Notes: generated from the sequence alone by a model not told the origin. DNA of 64,000 bases from Rhodocyclaceae bacterium (GCA_030824275.1 JAVBXY010000035.1:186001-250000); one strand, 5' to 3'; positions 53,531-63,225 are shown, counted from the first letter of the stretch. Made by a program: numbers and translations.

Positions 53531-54289
53531 TCAAACCGGATTGTCGATATCCACGAACTCGACCTCGATGCCGAACTCCCCGGCCAGATTCGCCCCCAGC
53601 GCCTGCACGCCATAGCGCTCAGTGGCATGGTGCCCGGCGGCGATGAAGGCCATGCCGGTTTCGCGGGCGAGATGCACGGTCTGTTCGGAAATTTCGCCGG
53701 AAACGAACACGTCGGCGCCGGTCGCCAGGGCCTCTTCGAAATAATCCTGGGCGCCACCGCTGCACCAGGCGATGCGCGTCACGGGCTTTTGCGCGTCACC
53801 GACGAGTAGCGGGGTGCGACCGAGCACGCGTTCGAGATGCGCCGCCAGTTCGCCACAAAAAGTCGGCGCTGGCGGGACGCCGAAGAAGCCGATGTTCTGC
53901 TCGCCGAAGCGACCGTCGATGCGCCAGCCGGCACGGGTGGCCAGTTGCGCGTTGTTGCCGAGCTCCGGATGGGCGTCGAGGGGCAGGTGGTAGGCGAACA
54001 GGTTGATGTCGTGGGCCAGCAGGCTGGCCATGCGCTGCTTGCGGAAGCCGGTGACACGGCCGTCTTCGGACTTCCAGAACCAACCGTGATGAACGAGGAT
54101 GGCGTCGGCTTGGCGCTCGATGGCGGCATCGATCAGCGCCTGACTGGCGGTGACACCGCAGACGATGCGGCGGACCTCGGCCTTTCCTTCCACTTGCAGG
54201 CCGTTTGGGCAATAATCGCGGAATTGTGCGGTATCCAGCAGCCTATCGAGATGGGCGCGCAACTCCTCCCGCTGTATCGCTTTTTGCAT
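53531..54289 (-). CDS. NIF3/YbgI-family metal-binding protein
   Basis: 252 residues. LLDTAQFRDYCPNGLQVEG, ILVHHGWFWK, AYHLPLDAHPELGNNAQLA and ISEQTVHLARETGMAFIAAGHHATERYG are conserved in the NIF3 family (GTP cyclohydrolase 1 type 2 homologs), with His and Glu for a dinuclear metal site. The biochemical role is unsettled. The segment GVPPAPTFCGELAAHL is partly encoded by a repeat copy. Divergent from the protease with only 31 bp, so its promoter must lie within the protease gene. Confidence 0.9.
   Translation of the reverse strand: MQKAIQREELRAHLDRLLDTAQFRDYCPNGLQVEGKAEVRRIVCGVTASQALIDAAIERQADAILVHHGWFWKSEDGRVTGFRKQRMASLLAHDINLFAYHLPLDAHPELGNNAQLATRAGWRIDGRFGEQNIGFFGVPPAPTFCGELAAHLERVLGRTPLLVGDAQKPVTRIAWCSGGAQDYFEEALATGADVFVSGEISEQTVHLARETGMAFIAAGHHATERYGVQALGANLAGEFGIEVEFVDIDNPV
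53857..53878 (-). repeat. Interspersed 22-bp repeat, copy 9
   Basis: Minus strand GTC followed by CCGCCAGCGCCGACTTTTT, in the NIF3-family gene on the sense strand, read as VPPAPTF. Confidence 0.85.
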
Positions 54290-54320
54290 ATTTATTGCCC
54301 TGAATTCCAAAAAACAGATT

Positions 54321-55481
54321 ATGCGCCGCCTTTGGCTGACCTTTGCCCAGACCGTGACGGTCTGCGTCGCCCTCCTCTTCGTCGTCAAAACACTGAAGCC
54401 GGAATGGTTGTCGCACCTGCCCACCAGCGAAGATATTGGTGGCGTTGCCACCATCGTCGAGGCACCGGTGGGCAGCGAGACGCTGCGCCCGGGCTCCTTC
54501 GCCAACGCGGCGAAAAAGGCCGTGCCGGCGGTGGTGCATATCTTCACCAGCCAGGAGGTGAAGACGCCGCGCCATCCCTTCCTCAACGATCCGCTGTTCC
54601 GCCACTTCTTCGGTGACCGCTTCGGCGAGGAGAGCCAGCGCCGCTCGGGCCTGGGCAGCGGCGTGGTGGTGTCGGCGGAGGGTTACATCCTGACCAACAA
54701 CCACGTGGTCGAGGGCGCCGACGAGATCGAGGTGGCCAGCAACGACGGTCGCAAGTACAAGGCCCGCGTGGTCGGCGCCGATCCGGAGTCCGACCTCGCC
54801 GTGCTGCGCATTCCCGCCGGCCATCAGTTGCCGGTGATCAGTTTCGGCAGCAGCGATACCCTGCGCGTTGGCGATGTCGTGCTCGCCATCGGCAATCCCT
54901 TCGGCGTCGGCCAGACGGTGACTTCGGGCATCGTCTCGGCGCTGGGCCGCTCGCATCTGGGCATCAACACCTTCGAGAATTTCATCCAGACCGACGCGGC
55001 GATCAATCCCGGCAACTCGGGCGGCGCGCTGGTGGACGCCAATGGTTATCTGGTGGGCATCAACACGGCCATCTATTCGCAGAGCGGCGGCTCCATGGGC
55101 ATTGGCTTCGCGATCCCGGTGTCGCTGGCGAAGAACGTGCTGGAGCAGATCGTGAATTCTGGCACCGTGACCCGGGGCTGGATCGGCGTCGAGGTGCAGG
55201 AAATCACCGCCGAACTCGCCGAATCGTTCAAGTTGCCGGGAACTCAGGGGGCCCTGATCGCCGGTGTGATGAAGGGTAGCCCTGCTGATAAAGCTGGTAT
55301 AAAGCCCGGCGACGTACTGGTGAAGGTCGCCGGCAAGCCGGTGAAGGACGCCCAGGTAATGCTGGAACTGATTGCGGCACTCGAACCAGGGAAGATGTCC
55401 AGCTTTGGATTGATGCGTGATGGCAGTGACGTGACGGTAGACGTCGCCATCGGCAAGCGACCAAAACCGCCGAAAGAATAA
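54321..55481 (+). CDS. HtrA/DegS-like periplasmic serine protease with PDZ domain
   Basis: 386 residues. An N-terminal uncleaved-looking membrane anchor (LTFAQTVTVCVALLFVV), a trypsin-like domain with the triad in TNNHVVEG (His), DPESDLAVL (Asp) and NPGNSGGAL (Ser), and one PDZ domain (about 285-375). A single PDZ and N-terminal anchor are DegS-like, although betaproteobacterial proteins of this type are also called MucD/Do. Role: envelope stress sensing or quality control. No Shine-Dalgarno is evident at the ATG, which matches the family N-terminus. Confidence 0.92.
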   Translation: MRRLWLTFAQTVTVCVALLFVVKTLKPEWLSHLPTSEDIGGVATIVEAPVGSETLRPGSFANAAKKAVPAVVHIFTSQEVKTPRHPFLNDPLFRHFFGDRFGEESQRRSGLGSGVVVSAEGYILTNNHVVEGADEIEVASNDGRKYKARVVGADPESDLAVLRIPAGHQLPVISFGSSDTLRVGDVVLAIGNPFGVGQTVTSGIVSALGRSHLGINTFENFIQTDAAINPGNSGGALVDANGYLVGINTAIYSQSGGSMGIGFAIPVSLAKNVLEQIVNSGTVTRGWIGVEVQEITAELAESFKLPGTQGALIAGVMKGSPADKAGIKPGDVLVKVAGKPVKDAQVMLELIAALEPGKMSSFGLMRDGSDVTVDVAIGKRPKPPKE

Positions 55482-55513
55482 CGAAGACGTACGGGGATGG
55501 GAGGCCCCACGTC

Positions 55514-56035
55514 ATGAAGAACAAGAACATAGTACCGACCCGTGTGGAGCGGGAGATGCGGGAAAACGACTTCATTGTCTCGAAGACGGACCCCAAGGGC
55601 ATCATCACCTACTGCAACCCGATATTCATCGAGTTCTCCGGCTACCAGGAGGAAGACCTGCTGGGCGCCCAGCACAACATCATCCGCCATCCGGAGATGC
55701 CGAGATCCGCGTTCAAGCTGGTATGGGACACCATCCAGGGTGGCAAGGAAGTCTTCGCCTACGTCAAGAACATGTCCCTGGACGGCAGCTTCTATTGGGT
55801 ATTCGCCCACGTTACGCCGGATTTCGACCTGAGCGGCCGCATCGTCGGCTACACCTCCGTGCGTCGCTGTCCGAAACGCAGCGCCATCGCCACCATCGAG
55901 CCGGTCTACCGGCAAATGTGTGAAGCAGAAGCGGCTGCTGGTGCCCGCGATGCCATTGCCGCCGGTACGCAAGTGCTGGTCGACCTGCTGCAAAAGACAG
56001 GGAAGAGCTATGAAGAACTTATTTTCTCGCTTTGA
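55514..56035 (+). CDS. Aer-type PAS domain protein
   Basis: 173 residues. [26 protein letters not shown] and [20 protein letters not shown] are diagnostic of the FAD-binding PAS domain of the aerotaxis transducer Aer. Here the protein ends after a helical tail (about 125-173) instead of continuing into a membrane anchor and signalling domain. The stop lies 26 bp inside the following chemoreceptor gene, so the two are coupled and likely act together. Confidence 0.88.
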   Translation: MKNKNIVPTRVEREMRENDFIVSKTDPKGIITYCNPIFIEFSGYQEEDLLGAQHNIIRHPEMPRSAFKLVWDTIQGGKEVFAYVKNMSLDGSFYWVFAHVTPDFDLSGRIVGYTSVRRCPKRSAIATIEPVYRQMCEAEAAAGARDAIAAGTQVLVDLLQKTGKSYEELIFSL

Positions 56036-57302
56036 GCGACGCCATGTGGCGCTGGGGCTGATCGCCCTCGGCGCGGCGCTGGCTTTCTGGGAAGCCTGGG
56101 CCGCAGTGCCTGCACTGCTGCTGGCGATGCTGCTGCTCGTCTTGCCATCGGCTCAGGGCAGTGGCTTCCTCGGCGAACTCGACGCCCTGCTGGGCCAGGG
56201 CCGGGACGGTGCGCTGGTCGGACGCCTGCCCAATGCGGTGGACGATCCCAAGCTCGAATCGATACGCCAGAACATCAACTCGGTGCTTGACCAGACAGAA
56301 ACGGCCTTCCGCGAAATTCTCGGCGGCATGAAAGCAACGGCCGAAAATCAGTTCTGGCGGCGACTGCAAACCTCTGGCCTGCACGGCACATTCAAGGACG
56401 TACTGGAGCAGATGCAGGCCATGATCGACAGGCTCAGCAGCGCCCAGGAGTCAATCGCCCGCGAAGCCCTGCTGTCACGCATATTCCTGCGTTCGGAAAA
56501 AGGCCTGTCGATGGCTATCCAGCATGTCGGTACTGCCCTGGGCGACGTGGCCGGTCGCTCTGCCGAATCCGAAGAGCGGGCGACGGGCTACGCGACATCG
56601 GCCACGGCCATGGCCGATGCGGCCCAACGCATGTCCGGTGCACTAGGCACGGCCCTGAGCTGCGCCGAGAGCAGCAGCCAGGCCCTGGGCGATCTTAGTT
56701 CCAAGGCCAAGGTGATCAATACCCTGACCGTACACATTGATGCCATTGCCAAGCAGACCAACCTGCTCGCACTCAATGCCGCCATCGAGGCAGCCCGTGC
56801 GGGTGAAGCCGGCCGTGGCTTTTCCGTGGTGGCCGACGAGGTACGCAAGCTGGCCGACCAGGCCCAGCAATCGGCGGTCGAAATCGCCGCCGCCATCACC
56901 GCGATGACCACCGCCATGACCGGTGTGCTGGCCCAAATGGAAGAACTCGGCGGCGCTGTTTCCGGCGCCCGCGCCACGGCCGAGGAGTTCAGCGATCAGC
57001 TCGCCGGTTCCGGCGAATCGGCCGCCGTGGTCAGCCAGTTGGCCTCAGCCATCGGCAAGGGCGTCAGCGCCATGGAAAGCTCGATGCATCTGGTGGCCTT
57101 CGCGCAGAAGGCCCGCACCGACGTGACCTCAATCCTCTATGGCGAGGAAGTCGAGATCCAGAGCCTGTCGGACCTGGAACAGAAGGCCCTGTCCATCGCC
57201 AGCGCCGGCCATTGGGTCAAGGGCAGCGAGGACCGCGACGCGCTGATTGAAATCTACGACAACCTGTTCGCCAACATCGAACAGCAATTGACGCAGGGGT
57301 AG
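56010..57302 (+). CDS. Membrane-anchored methyl-accepting chemotaxis protein without sensor domain
   Basis: 430 residues. A hydrophobic hairpin at about 12-50 with almost no periplasmic loop, a coiled-coil segment, then the signalling tip [36 protein letters not shown]. The absence of a ligand domain is as in Aer, whose PAS domain is encoded separately just upstream. The C-terminal 60 residues (from about 370) are not standard for chemoreceptors. The ATG at 56010 has GGGAAGAG upstream. Confidence 0.9.
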   Translation: MKNLFSRFERRHVALGLIALGAALAFWEAWAAVPALLLAMLLLVLPSAQGSGFLGELDALLGQGRDGALVGRLPNAVDDPKLESIRQNINSVLDQTETAFREILGGMKATAENQFWRRLQTSGLHGTFKDVLEQMQAMIDRLSSAQESIAREALLSRIFLRSEKGLSMAIQHVGTALGDVAGRSAESEERATGYATSATAMADAAQRMSGALGTALSCAESSSQALGDLSSKAKVINTLTVHIDAIAKQTNLLALNAAIEAARAGEAGRGFSVVADEVRKLADQAQQSAVEIAAAITAMTTAMTGVLAQMEELGGAVSGARATAEEFSDQLAGSGESAAVVSQLASAIGKGVSAMESSMHLVAFAQKARTDVTSILYGEEVEIQSLSDLEQKALSIASAGHWVKGSEDRDALIEIYDNLFANIEQQLTQG

Positions 57303-57310
57303 TCGGCAAC

Positions 57311-58159
57311 TCAGCTCGCCAGAAAACGGGCGATAGGCTCGATCTGCTCGGGCACGTTGAGACAGGGCGCGTGGCCAACACCGGGCACTTCGAGCAGCGT
57401 GCAGCGTGGCCCGCGCTGCTGCATCGCCACCACCGTCTCGGGCAGCAGCAGATCGGAATTCTTGCCGCGCAGGCATAGGGTCTTCGCCGTCACCGCGTCG
57501 TACTCATTCCAGCGTTCGTAGTCGTCGGGCTGGTTGATGAACTGGCGCACCATGTTCGGATCGTAGTGCGGCGTCACACGGCCGTCCGGCAGGCGCCGCA
57601 CCGAGGTCTCGGTCATGCGCCGCCACTGGGCGTCCGTCTGCCAGCCATAGGGCTTGTACACGGTGCGCAGATAGGTTTCCAGTTCGGACACGCGATCAAA
57701 GGCGGCCGGGCTACCGGCATAGCTGCGGATGCGCTCGATGGCGGCACTGGCGAGGCTGGGGCCGTTGTCGTTGAGCACCAGATGGCGGATGCGGCCCTTG
57801 AGCGACCCCGCCGCAGCGACGGTGCCGATGGCGCCGCCCATGGAGGTGCCGATCCAGTCGAATTCCTTGAGGCCCAGCGCGTCCACGAAGGCCGTCGCCA
57901 GCTTCGCATAGAAATCGAGACAGTATTCCTCGTCGGGCTTCGGGCTCCATTGCGACAGGCCGCGACCGATTGTGTCGGGGCAGACGATGCGATGCGTCGC
58001 GGAAAAGTGTGCGGCGATGTCGTCGAAGTCGCGGCCGGTGCGGGCGAGACCGTGCCACATGACGATGGCCGGTGAATTGGGGTGAAGGTCAGCGGCGCCC
58101 CATTCCGTGTAGTGCAGCTCGCGGTCCAGAACGGTCAGATAGCAGGATCGCATGCTCAT
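57311..58159 (-). CDS. Alpha/beta hydrolase
   Basis: 282 residues. VMWHGLARTG oxyanion strand, nucleophile elbow GTSMGGAIG, Asp in the LCLRGKNSDLLLP region and His in GVGHAPCL. Cytosolic. It could open or de-esterify the compound imported by the linked ABC transporter; related proteins include lactone and C-C bond hydrolases. Its ATG overlaps the livM stop (ATGA), so it belongs to the transporter operon, as its last visible gene. Confidence 0.88.
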   Translation of the reverse strand: MSMRSCYLTVLDRELHYTEWGAADLHPNSPAIVMWHGLARTGRDFDDIAAHFSATHRIVCPDTIGRGLSQWSPKPDEEYCLDFYAKLATAFVDALGLKEFDWIGTSMGGAIGTVAAAGSLKGRIRHLVLNDNGPSLASAAIERIRSYAGSPAAFDRVSELETYLRTVYKPYGWQTDAQWRRMTETSVRRLPDGRVTPHYDPNMVRQFINQPDDYERWNEYDAVTAKTLCLRGKNSDLLLPETVVAMQQRGPRCTLLEVPGVGHAPCLNVPEQIEPIARFLAS

Positions 58160-59214
58160 TTTCGATTCCTCAATTTGCCGACGATGCCGGTCGGGAAGAA
58201 GTAGACAGACAGCACGAACAAAATGCCCAGCCAGAGCATCCAGCGATCTGGATGCACAGCCTGAGCCAGGATGGGCACGCCGGCCAGGGCTTCTGATGCT
58301 TCTGCCATCAGCGACTGGAGATAGTTCTGGGCAAAGATGAACAGGGCCGCGCCGACCACCGCGCCGTAGAGCGTACCCATGCCGCCGATCACGACGATCA
58401 GCAGGATGTCGGTCATGACCTCGAAACTGAGGAAGGTCTTCGGCCCGACGTAGCGCAACCACAGCGCCATCAATGCGCCGGCGAGCGCAGCGATCAGCGC
58501 GGCGAGACAATTGGCCAGGGTGCGATAGACTACGGTGCGATAACCCAGCGCCTCGGCGCGGAAATCGTTCTCGCGGATGGCCTGGAGCACGCGGCCGAAA
58601 GGCGAGTTGACCACCCGCAGCATGAACAGGAAGAGCAGCAAGCAGGCGGTAAATACGAGATAGTAGGTGAGCAGTTTGCCGTCGATGCTGCGACCGAAAA
58701 TCTCCGCCTCGATCAACTTGAAACCGGGCGACAGGATCTCCGGCACCTTGAAGGTCTTGCCATCTTCGCCGCCGGTGAAGTCCGATAGTTGCGAGGCGAG
58801 GATGGCGAAGGCCGAGGCCACGGCCAGCGTGATCATTGCGTAGAAGATGGCCCGCACACGCAGGCTGAACAGGCCGATCATCAGCGCCAGCACCAGCGCC
58901 AGCGCCAGCGCCGAGGCGAGGCCGGTGAACACCGCCCACCAGCTCGGCCCCATGGCGTCGAGCGCGAGGCCGACGCCGTAGGCGCCGATGCCGTAGAACA
59001 TGGTGTGCGCGAAGGAGACGATGCCGGTGTAGCCGAGCAGCAGATCGTAGGAAGCCACCAGCACGATGAAAATGCAGATGGTGGCAGCTGTGTTCAGCGG
59101 TCGCGCGCCGCTCAGCATGAAGGGCGCCACAGCAAGGCCGATGAAGGTCAGCACAAGCATGATGGAGAGGATGCGGCTGCGCGGAAAGTCGCCGGAGAGT
59201 ATGGACTTGAGCAT
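58156..59214 (-). CDS. livM: Branched-chain amino acid-type ABC permease LivM
   Basis: 352 residues with about ten hydrophobic helices and the LivM signature GYRTVVYRTLANCLAALIAALAG before GGMGTLYGAVVGA. The ATG at 59214 has GAGGAG at good spacing; the ATG six bases upstream is too close. It pairs with LivH to form the membrane pore. In aromatic degraders such permeases often import aromatic acids or other carboxylates, so leucine is not assumed. Confidence 0.92.
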   Translation of the reverse strand: MLKSILSGDFPRSRILSIMLVLTFIGLAVAPFMLSGARPLNTAATICIFIVLVASYDLLLGYTGIVSFAHTMFYGIGAYGVGLALDAMGPSWWAVFTGLASALALALVLALMIGLFSLRVRAIFYAMITLAVASAFAILASQLSDFTGGEDGKTFKVPEILSPGFKLIEAEIFGRSIDGKLLTYYLVFTACLLLFLFMLRVVNSPFGRVLQAIRENDFRAEALGYRTVVYRTLANCLAALIAALAGALMALWLRYVGPKTFLSFEVMTDILLIVVIGGMGTLYGAVVGAALFIFAQNYLQSLMAEASEALAGVPILAQAVHPDRWMLWLGILFVLSVYFFPTGIVGKLRNRK

Positions 59215-59224
59215 GGCCATCTCC

Positions 59225-60265
59225 TCAGCGCTTGACCACGGCATACAAACCCTGTGGCCGCCACAGCAGGATGGCGACCATCAGCAGGATGTTCGAGGCC
59301 AGCGCCAGCTTGGGGATCAGGAAGCCGGTGTAGTTGGCCACCAGCGCGACCAGCACCGCGCCAAGAAAACAGCCGCCGACGGAACCGAGGCCGCCGATGA
59401 TGATGACGATGAAGACCATCACCATGATCTCGGAGCCCATGGCGGCGGTGAGCGTTTCCTTGTACAGACCCCACATCACGCCACCGAGGCCGGCCAGCGC
59501 CGAGCCGGCGACAAAAACGCCGACGAAGAGGCGGCGGATGCGATAGCCAAGCGCCTCGACCATTTCACCGTTCTCGACGCCGGCGCGGATCAGCAGGCCG
59601 ATCTTGGTGCGGTTGAGGACGAGGAACATGGTGACAAACACGGCCAGCCCGACGGCGACAGCGATCAGGCGGTATTTCTCGATGGCGGCATCGCCGAAGA
59701 TCAGCGCGCCGCGAAAGGTTTCCGGCAACGGCAGGGGAATCTGCTCCGGCCCCCAGATCACGGTGATCATCTGCTCGGCGACGATCATGCCGCCCATGGT
59801 GATGAGGATCTGTTTGAGATGTTGGCCATACACCGGCATCACGATCAGGCGCTCGAAGGCCCAGCCGAGGACGCCGGTGACCAGCATGGCGACGACGATG
59901 GCGAGGCCGACAACGCCGAGATTGAGCAGCACGGAATCGGCTTCCACCCAGCCCCGCAGCGGCAGCAGCACCAGCGTGGCGGCAAAGGCGCCGACGGAGA
60001 CGAAGGCGCCGTGGCCGAAGTTGAGCACGTCCATGAGGCCGAAGACCAGGGTCAGGCCGCTGGCCATGATGAAGATCATCATGCCCATGGCAAGTCCGGC
60101 GATGGTCAGCGTGACCCAGGTGGGAAAGCTGCCGACCAGCGGCAGCATCAGCAGCGCGAGCACCGGCACCAGCAACAGGGGCGCCCAGTCCATGGGAATT
60201 TTTGGCAGGGCTTCGGAAAAAGTCGGCGCTGGTGACACGGCGGCGGAAACATTGGGTTCGCTCAT
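59225..60265 (-). CDS. livH: Branched-chain amino acid-type ABC permease LivH
   Basis: 346 residues, about eight to nine helices, with ASGLTLVFGLMDVLNFGHGAF and GGLGSVGGCFLGA. The first 25 residues before the first helix include VSPAPTF, encoded by a perfect repeat copy. This extension is longer than in usual LivH proteins. Located 10 bp after livF and 10 bp before livM. Confidence 0.93.
   Translation of the reverse strand: MSEPNVSAAVSPAPTFSEALPKIPMDWAPLLLVPVLALLMLPLVGSFPTWVTLTIAGLAMGMMIFIMASGLTLVFGLMDVLNFGHGAFVSVGAFAATLVLLPLRGWVEADSVLLNLGVVGLAIVVAMLVTGVLGWAFERLIVMPVYGQHLKQILITMGGMIVAEQMITVIWGPEQIPLPLPETFRGALIFGDAAIEKYRLIAVAVGLAVFVTMFLVLNRTKIGLLIRAGVENGEMVEALGYRIRRLFVGVFVAGSALAGLGGVMWGLYKETLTAAMGSEIMVMVFIVIIIGGLGSVGGCFLGAVLVALVANYTGFLIPKLALASNILLMVAILLWRPQGLYAVVKR
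60217..60238 (-). repeat. Interspersed 22-bp repeat, copy 10
   Basis: Minus strand GTG followed by TCACCAGCGCCGACTTTTT, in the N-terminal extension of livH on the sense strand, read as VSPAPTF. Identical over 22 bases to the copy at 51488-51509. Confidence 0.9.
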
Positions 60266-60275
60266 CGCGATCTCC

Positions 60276-61001
60276 TTATTGATGCGCGTCCATCGACAAG
60301 CCCAGCAGCTTCTGCTGGAGGTCGCGGTCTTCGGACAACTCGGCCATGGTGCCGGCGTGCACGACGCGGCCGTCGTCCATGACGGCCACGGTGTCGCCGA
60401 GGCTGCGGACGAAATTGAAGTTCTGTTCGACCAGCAGGATGGTCGTGTCGGTGGCTTTCAATTCCTTGAAGGCGGCGATCATGCCCTGGATGATGGCGGG
60501 GGCGAGACCCTTGGTCGGCTCGTCGATCAGGATCAGCTTGCGTGGTTCGACAATGGCGCGGGCGATGGCGACCATCTGCTTCTGGCCGCCGGAGAGATTG
60601 CCCGCCGGGTAATTCCAGAACTTCTTCAGCGCCGGGAAGAAGCCGAAAATCCAGTCCAGCCGCTTCTCGTCCATCTCGCCCTGGCGAGCGGCAAGATAAA
60701 GGTTCTCGCGCACGGTGAGATCGGAAAAGATGGCCATGCTCTCGGGCACGTAGGCGATGCCGGCCTGGGCGATGTCGGGCGTCTTCACTGCGGCGATGTC
60801 GCGGCCCTCGAAACGCACGCTGCCGGCGCTGGCCTGCCACAGGCCCATGATGGTGCGCAGCGTGGTGGTCTTGCCGGCGCCGTTGCGGCCGAGCAGGACG
60901 GTAAGTCCGCCCTTGGGCACGGCGAGGTCGACACCTTGCAGGATGTGGTACTGGCCGATGTGCGTATGCACACCGGAAAGTTCGAGCAGCAGTTCAGACA
61001 T
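60276..61001 (-). CDS. livF: ABC transporter ATPase LivF
   Basis: 241 residues. Walker A LGRNGAGKTTTLR, LSGGQKQMVAIARAI signature and Walker B LILIDEPTKGLAP, with the LivF-type end. The ATG at 61001 overlaps the livG stop by eight bases. Energises uptake with LivG. Confidence 0.93.
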   Translation of the reverse strand: MSELLLELSGVHTHIGQYHILQGVDLAVPKGGLTVLLGRNGAGKTTTLRTIMGLWQASAGSVRFEGRDIAAVKTPDIAQAGIAYVPESMAIFSDLTVRENLYLAARQGEMDEKRLDWIFGFFPALKKFWNYPAGNLSGGQKQMVAIARAIVEPRKLILIDEPTKGLAPAIIQGMIAAFKELKATDTTILLVEQNFNFVRSLGDTVAVMDDGRVVHAGTMAELSEDRDLQQKLLGLSMDAHQ

Positions 61002-61779
61002 GGTCGGCGACTCCCGTGCCCAGATAGGCTTCCTGCACGATGGGCGAGGACATGACCTCCGTCGGGTCGCCGTCGGCAACGAGGAAGCCGTTGTGCAGGA
61101 CGATGATGCGGTCGGCGAGCGAGCGCACCACGTCCATCTTGTGTTCGACGAGCAAAATGGTCTTGTCGCCCTGGGCTTTGATCTGATGGATGAGTTCGAG
61201 GATCACCGGCACTTCGTCGACGCTCATGCCGGCGGTAGGCTCGTCGAACATCAGGATCTGCGGTTCCAGCGCCAGCAGGATGGCGACTTCGAGCTTGCGC
61301 TTGTTGCCGTGGGGCAGAGTGCCGACGATCTCGTCGCGCTGGTCGGCCATGGCGACACGGTGCAGGTAGTGTTCGGCCCGCTCCATCAGCTCGACGTGGC
61401 GCGACCAAAGGGACACCATGTTCAGCCCCATGCCGGCCTGGCTCTGCACGGCGAGGCGCACGTTCTCGATGACGCTGAGATTGGGGAAGAGATTGGTGAG
61501 CTGGAAGGCGCGGCCAATGCCGCGCTTGGTTCGTTGCGGCGCCCCCAGATCGGTGACATCTTCACCGAACAGACGCACCGAGCCCGACGTCGCCGGCAAC
61601 TGGCCGGACATCAGGTTGAAATAGGTCGTCTTGCCGGCACCGTTGGGACCGACGATGGCGGTCAGGGTGCCGGGCCGGAATTCGGCCGAGACGTTATTGA
61701 CGGCGACATGGCCGCCGAAGCGGATCGTCAGGCCGTGGGTGGACAGTACCGGATGCTCCGGCACGACAGCAGTCGTCAT
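60994..61779 (-). CDS. livG: ABC transporter ATPase LivG
   Basis: 261 residues. Walker A GPNGAGKTTYFNLM, LPHGNKRKLEVAILLALEP in the signature region (as usual for LivG, without LSGGQ) and ILMFDEPTAGMS. It follows livK after a 52-bp gap that contains a hairpin. Confidence 0.93.
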   Translation of the reverse strand: MTTAVVPEHPVLSTHGLTIRFGGHVAVNNVSAEFRPGTLTAIVGPNGAGKTTYFNLMSGQLPATSGSVRLFGEDVTDLGAPQRTKRGIGRAFQLTNLFPNLSVIENVRLAVQSQAGMGLNMVSLWSRHVELMERAEHYLHRVAMADQRDEIVGTLPHGNKRKLEVAILLALEPQILMFDEPTAGMSVDEVPVILELIHQIKAQGDKTILLVEHKMDVVRSLADRIIVLHNGFLVADGDPTEVMSSPIVQEAYLGTGVADHV

Positions 61780-61795
61780 GGGATACCCCTGGCAA

Positions 61796-61824
61796 ACGGG
61801 CCACGCTGATGGGGCGCGGCCCGT
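61796..61824 (-). promoter_or_regulatory. Intercistronic hairpin between livK and livG
   Basis: ACGGGCC (61796-61802) pairs with GGCCCGT (61818-61824), seven bases, with no T-tract. It probably stabilises the livK part of the message or lowers downstream expression, as seen in other binding-protein operons. Confidence 0.45.
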
Positions 61825-61831
61825 ATGTTGA

Positions 61832-63022
61832 TCAGCGCTTGTTCTTGATCGGCAGCGGCAGATCGCTGGCCGGAATTTCGCGCACGAGATCGAGCAGGTC
61901 GAACTCGTTGGCCTGGGTCTTCTTGATCTTGAAGTGGAACATGGGCTGGAGTGCCTGATGGTCGTCCTTGCGGAACGTCATCTTGCCCTTGGGCGTATCG
62001 AAGTCCATGCCTTCCATGGCAGCGATCAGCTTCTCGGTCTCGGTGGACTTGGCCTTGGTGATCGCGGTCACCACTGCGCTGGCGGCGGCGAAACCACCGG
62101 CGGTGAAGAAGTCGGGCGGCGACTTGAAGCGCTTGATGTGCTCGGCCACCAGCCAGTCGTTCATCTTGTTTTTCGGGAAGGCGTGGTAGTAGTAGATGCT
62201 GCCTTCGGTGCCGGCGTAGTTCTTCCAGCCCTTCATCACCGGCAGGATGTTGCCGCCCGGGGCCAGTTCGATGCCATAGCGCTCGGGCTTCAAGTCGGCG
62301 ATCTTGGTCATCGGGTGTGCACCGGCCCAGATCATCACCAGGATCTTGCGACCCGGCTTATCCTTGAGCGCATCGAAGACACGCTGGGCGGAGGCGGTGA
62401 AATCGGTGGTGTTCTGCGGGGCGTACTCTTCATGCACGACCTTGGCCTTGCTCTTCACCGCAGCCAGGGCATCCTTGTAGGCCTTGGCGCCGTCACGGCC
62501 GAAGGCGTAGTCCTGGGCCAGGATGGCGATATTGGCTTCGCCCATGAAGGCAGCGGCGCCGGCCAGGCCGTCCTGGGATGAGCTGCGGCCAGTGCGGAAG
62601 ATGTAGCGATTCCACTTTTCGCCGGTGATGGCGTCGGCCACGGCCGGCTCGACGACCAGAACCTTCTTGTATTCCTCGGCCACCGGCAGCATGGCCAGGG
62701 CGGAGCCCGAGGAAGTGGTGCCGACGGCGATATCTACCTTGTCGTCGCCATAGGCTTCCGCCAGGGCTGCCTTGCCCAGATCGGGCTTGCTCTGGTCGTC
62801 CTTGACCAGCACCTTGATCTTGCGGCCGTTGAGTTCCATCTTGCCGCCGGTCAGGTATTCGAGGCCCATCATGAAACCGGTTTCGGTTTCCTTGGCATAG
62901 GCTTCAAGGGCGCCGGTCTTGCCGGCGATCAGGGCAATCTTGAGTTCCTGGGCGCTGACCGGAGCGGTCAGGGATGCAGCGCCGACGGCAAACGCCGCCA
63001 AAGCAATAGCCTTGAGCTTCAT
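61832..63022 (-). CDS. livK: Periplasmic substrate-binding protein of the Liv-type importer
   Basis: 396 residues. Signal peptide MKLKAIALAAFAVGAASLTAPVSA, then a type I periplasmic-binding fold (peripla_BP_6): IALIAGKTGALEAYAKE, VGTTSSGSAL, ILAQDYAFGRDGAKAYK. Ligand residues do not identify the substrate; members in aromatic degraders bind aromatic acids as well as amino acids. The ATG at 63022 follows CGGAGGAG. First gene of the operon, behind a sigma-54 promoter. Confidence 0.92.
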   Translation of the reverse strand: MKLKAIALAAFAVGAASLTAPVSAQELKIALIAGKTGALEAYAKETETGFMMGLEYLTGGKMELNGRKIKVLVKDDQSKPDLGKAALAEAYGDDKVDIAVGTTSSGSALAMLPVAEEYKKVLVVEPAVADAITGEKWNRYIFRTGRSSSQDGLAGAAAFMGEANIAILAQDYAFGRDGAKAYKDALAAVKSKAKVVHEEYAPQNTTDFTASAQRVFDALKDKPGRKILVMIWAGAHPMTKIADLKPERYGIELAPGGNILPVMKGWKNYAGTEGSIYYYHAFPKNKMNDWLVAEHIKRFKSPPDFFTAGGFAAASAVVTAITKAKSTETEKLIAAMEGMDFDTPKGKMTFRKDDHQALQPMFHFKIKKTQANEFDLLDLVREIPASDLPLPIKNKR

Positions 63023-63078
63023 GTTCTCTCCTCCGTTTATGAAGTTTTTACCCGTGGAAACGGGCCTGCACCCCACTA

Positions 63079-63094
63079 TGCAGAAGGCGTGCCA
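63079..63094 (-). promoter_or_regulatory. Sigma-54 promoter of the liv operon
   Basis: Minus strand TGGCACGCCTTCTGCA, with GG-N10-GC spacing and a perfect TGGCAC -24 element. The start near 63068 leaves a leader of about 46 bases before livK. Confidence 0.85.
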
Positions 63095-63157
63095 CGCCTT
63101 GAAACGCCGGGCAAGTCATCTACATGACCATTTACAGCGACCAAACGAAGTGAAAAA

Positions 63158-63179
63158 TCTGTCCAGAATTCCAGACAGA
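63158..63179. promoter_or_regulatory. Upstream activator site 1
   Basis: Inverted repeat TCTGTC-n2-GAATTC-n2-GACAGA centred about 100 bp upstream of the predicted liv start, a normal enhancer position for a sigma-54 activator. Confidence 0.7.
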
Positions 63180-63225
63180 TAAAGCAATAAAACTTTCAAG
63201 CCAATGAATTAAATTGATTTCTCGC

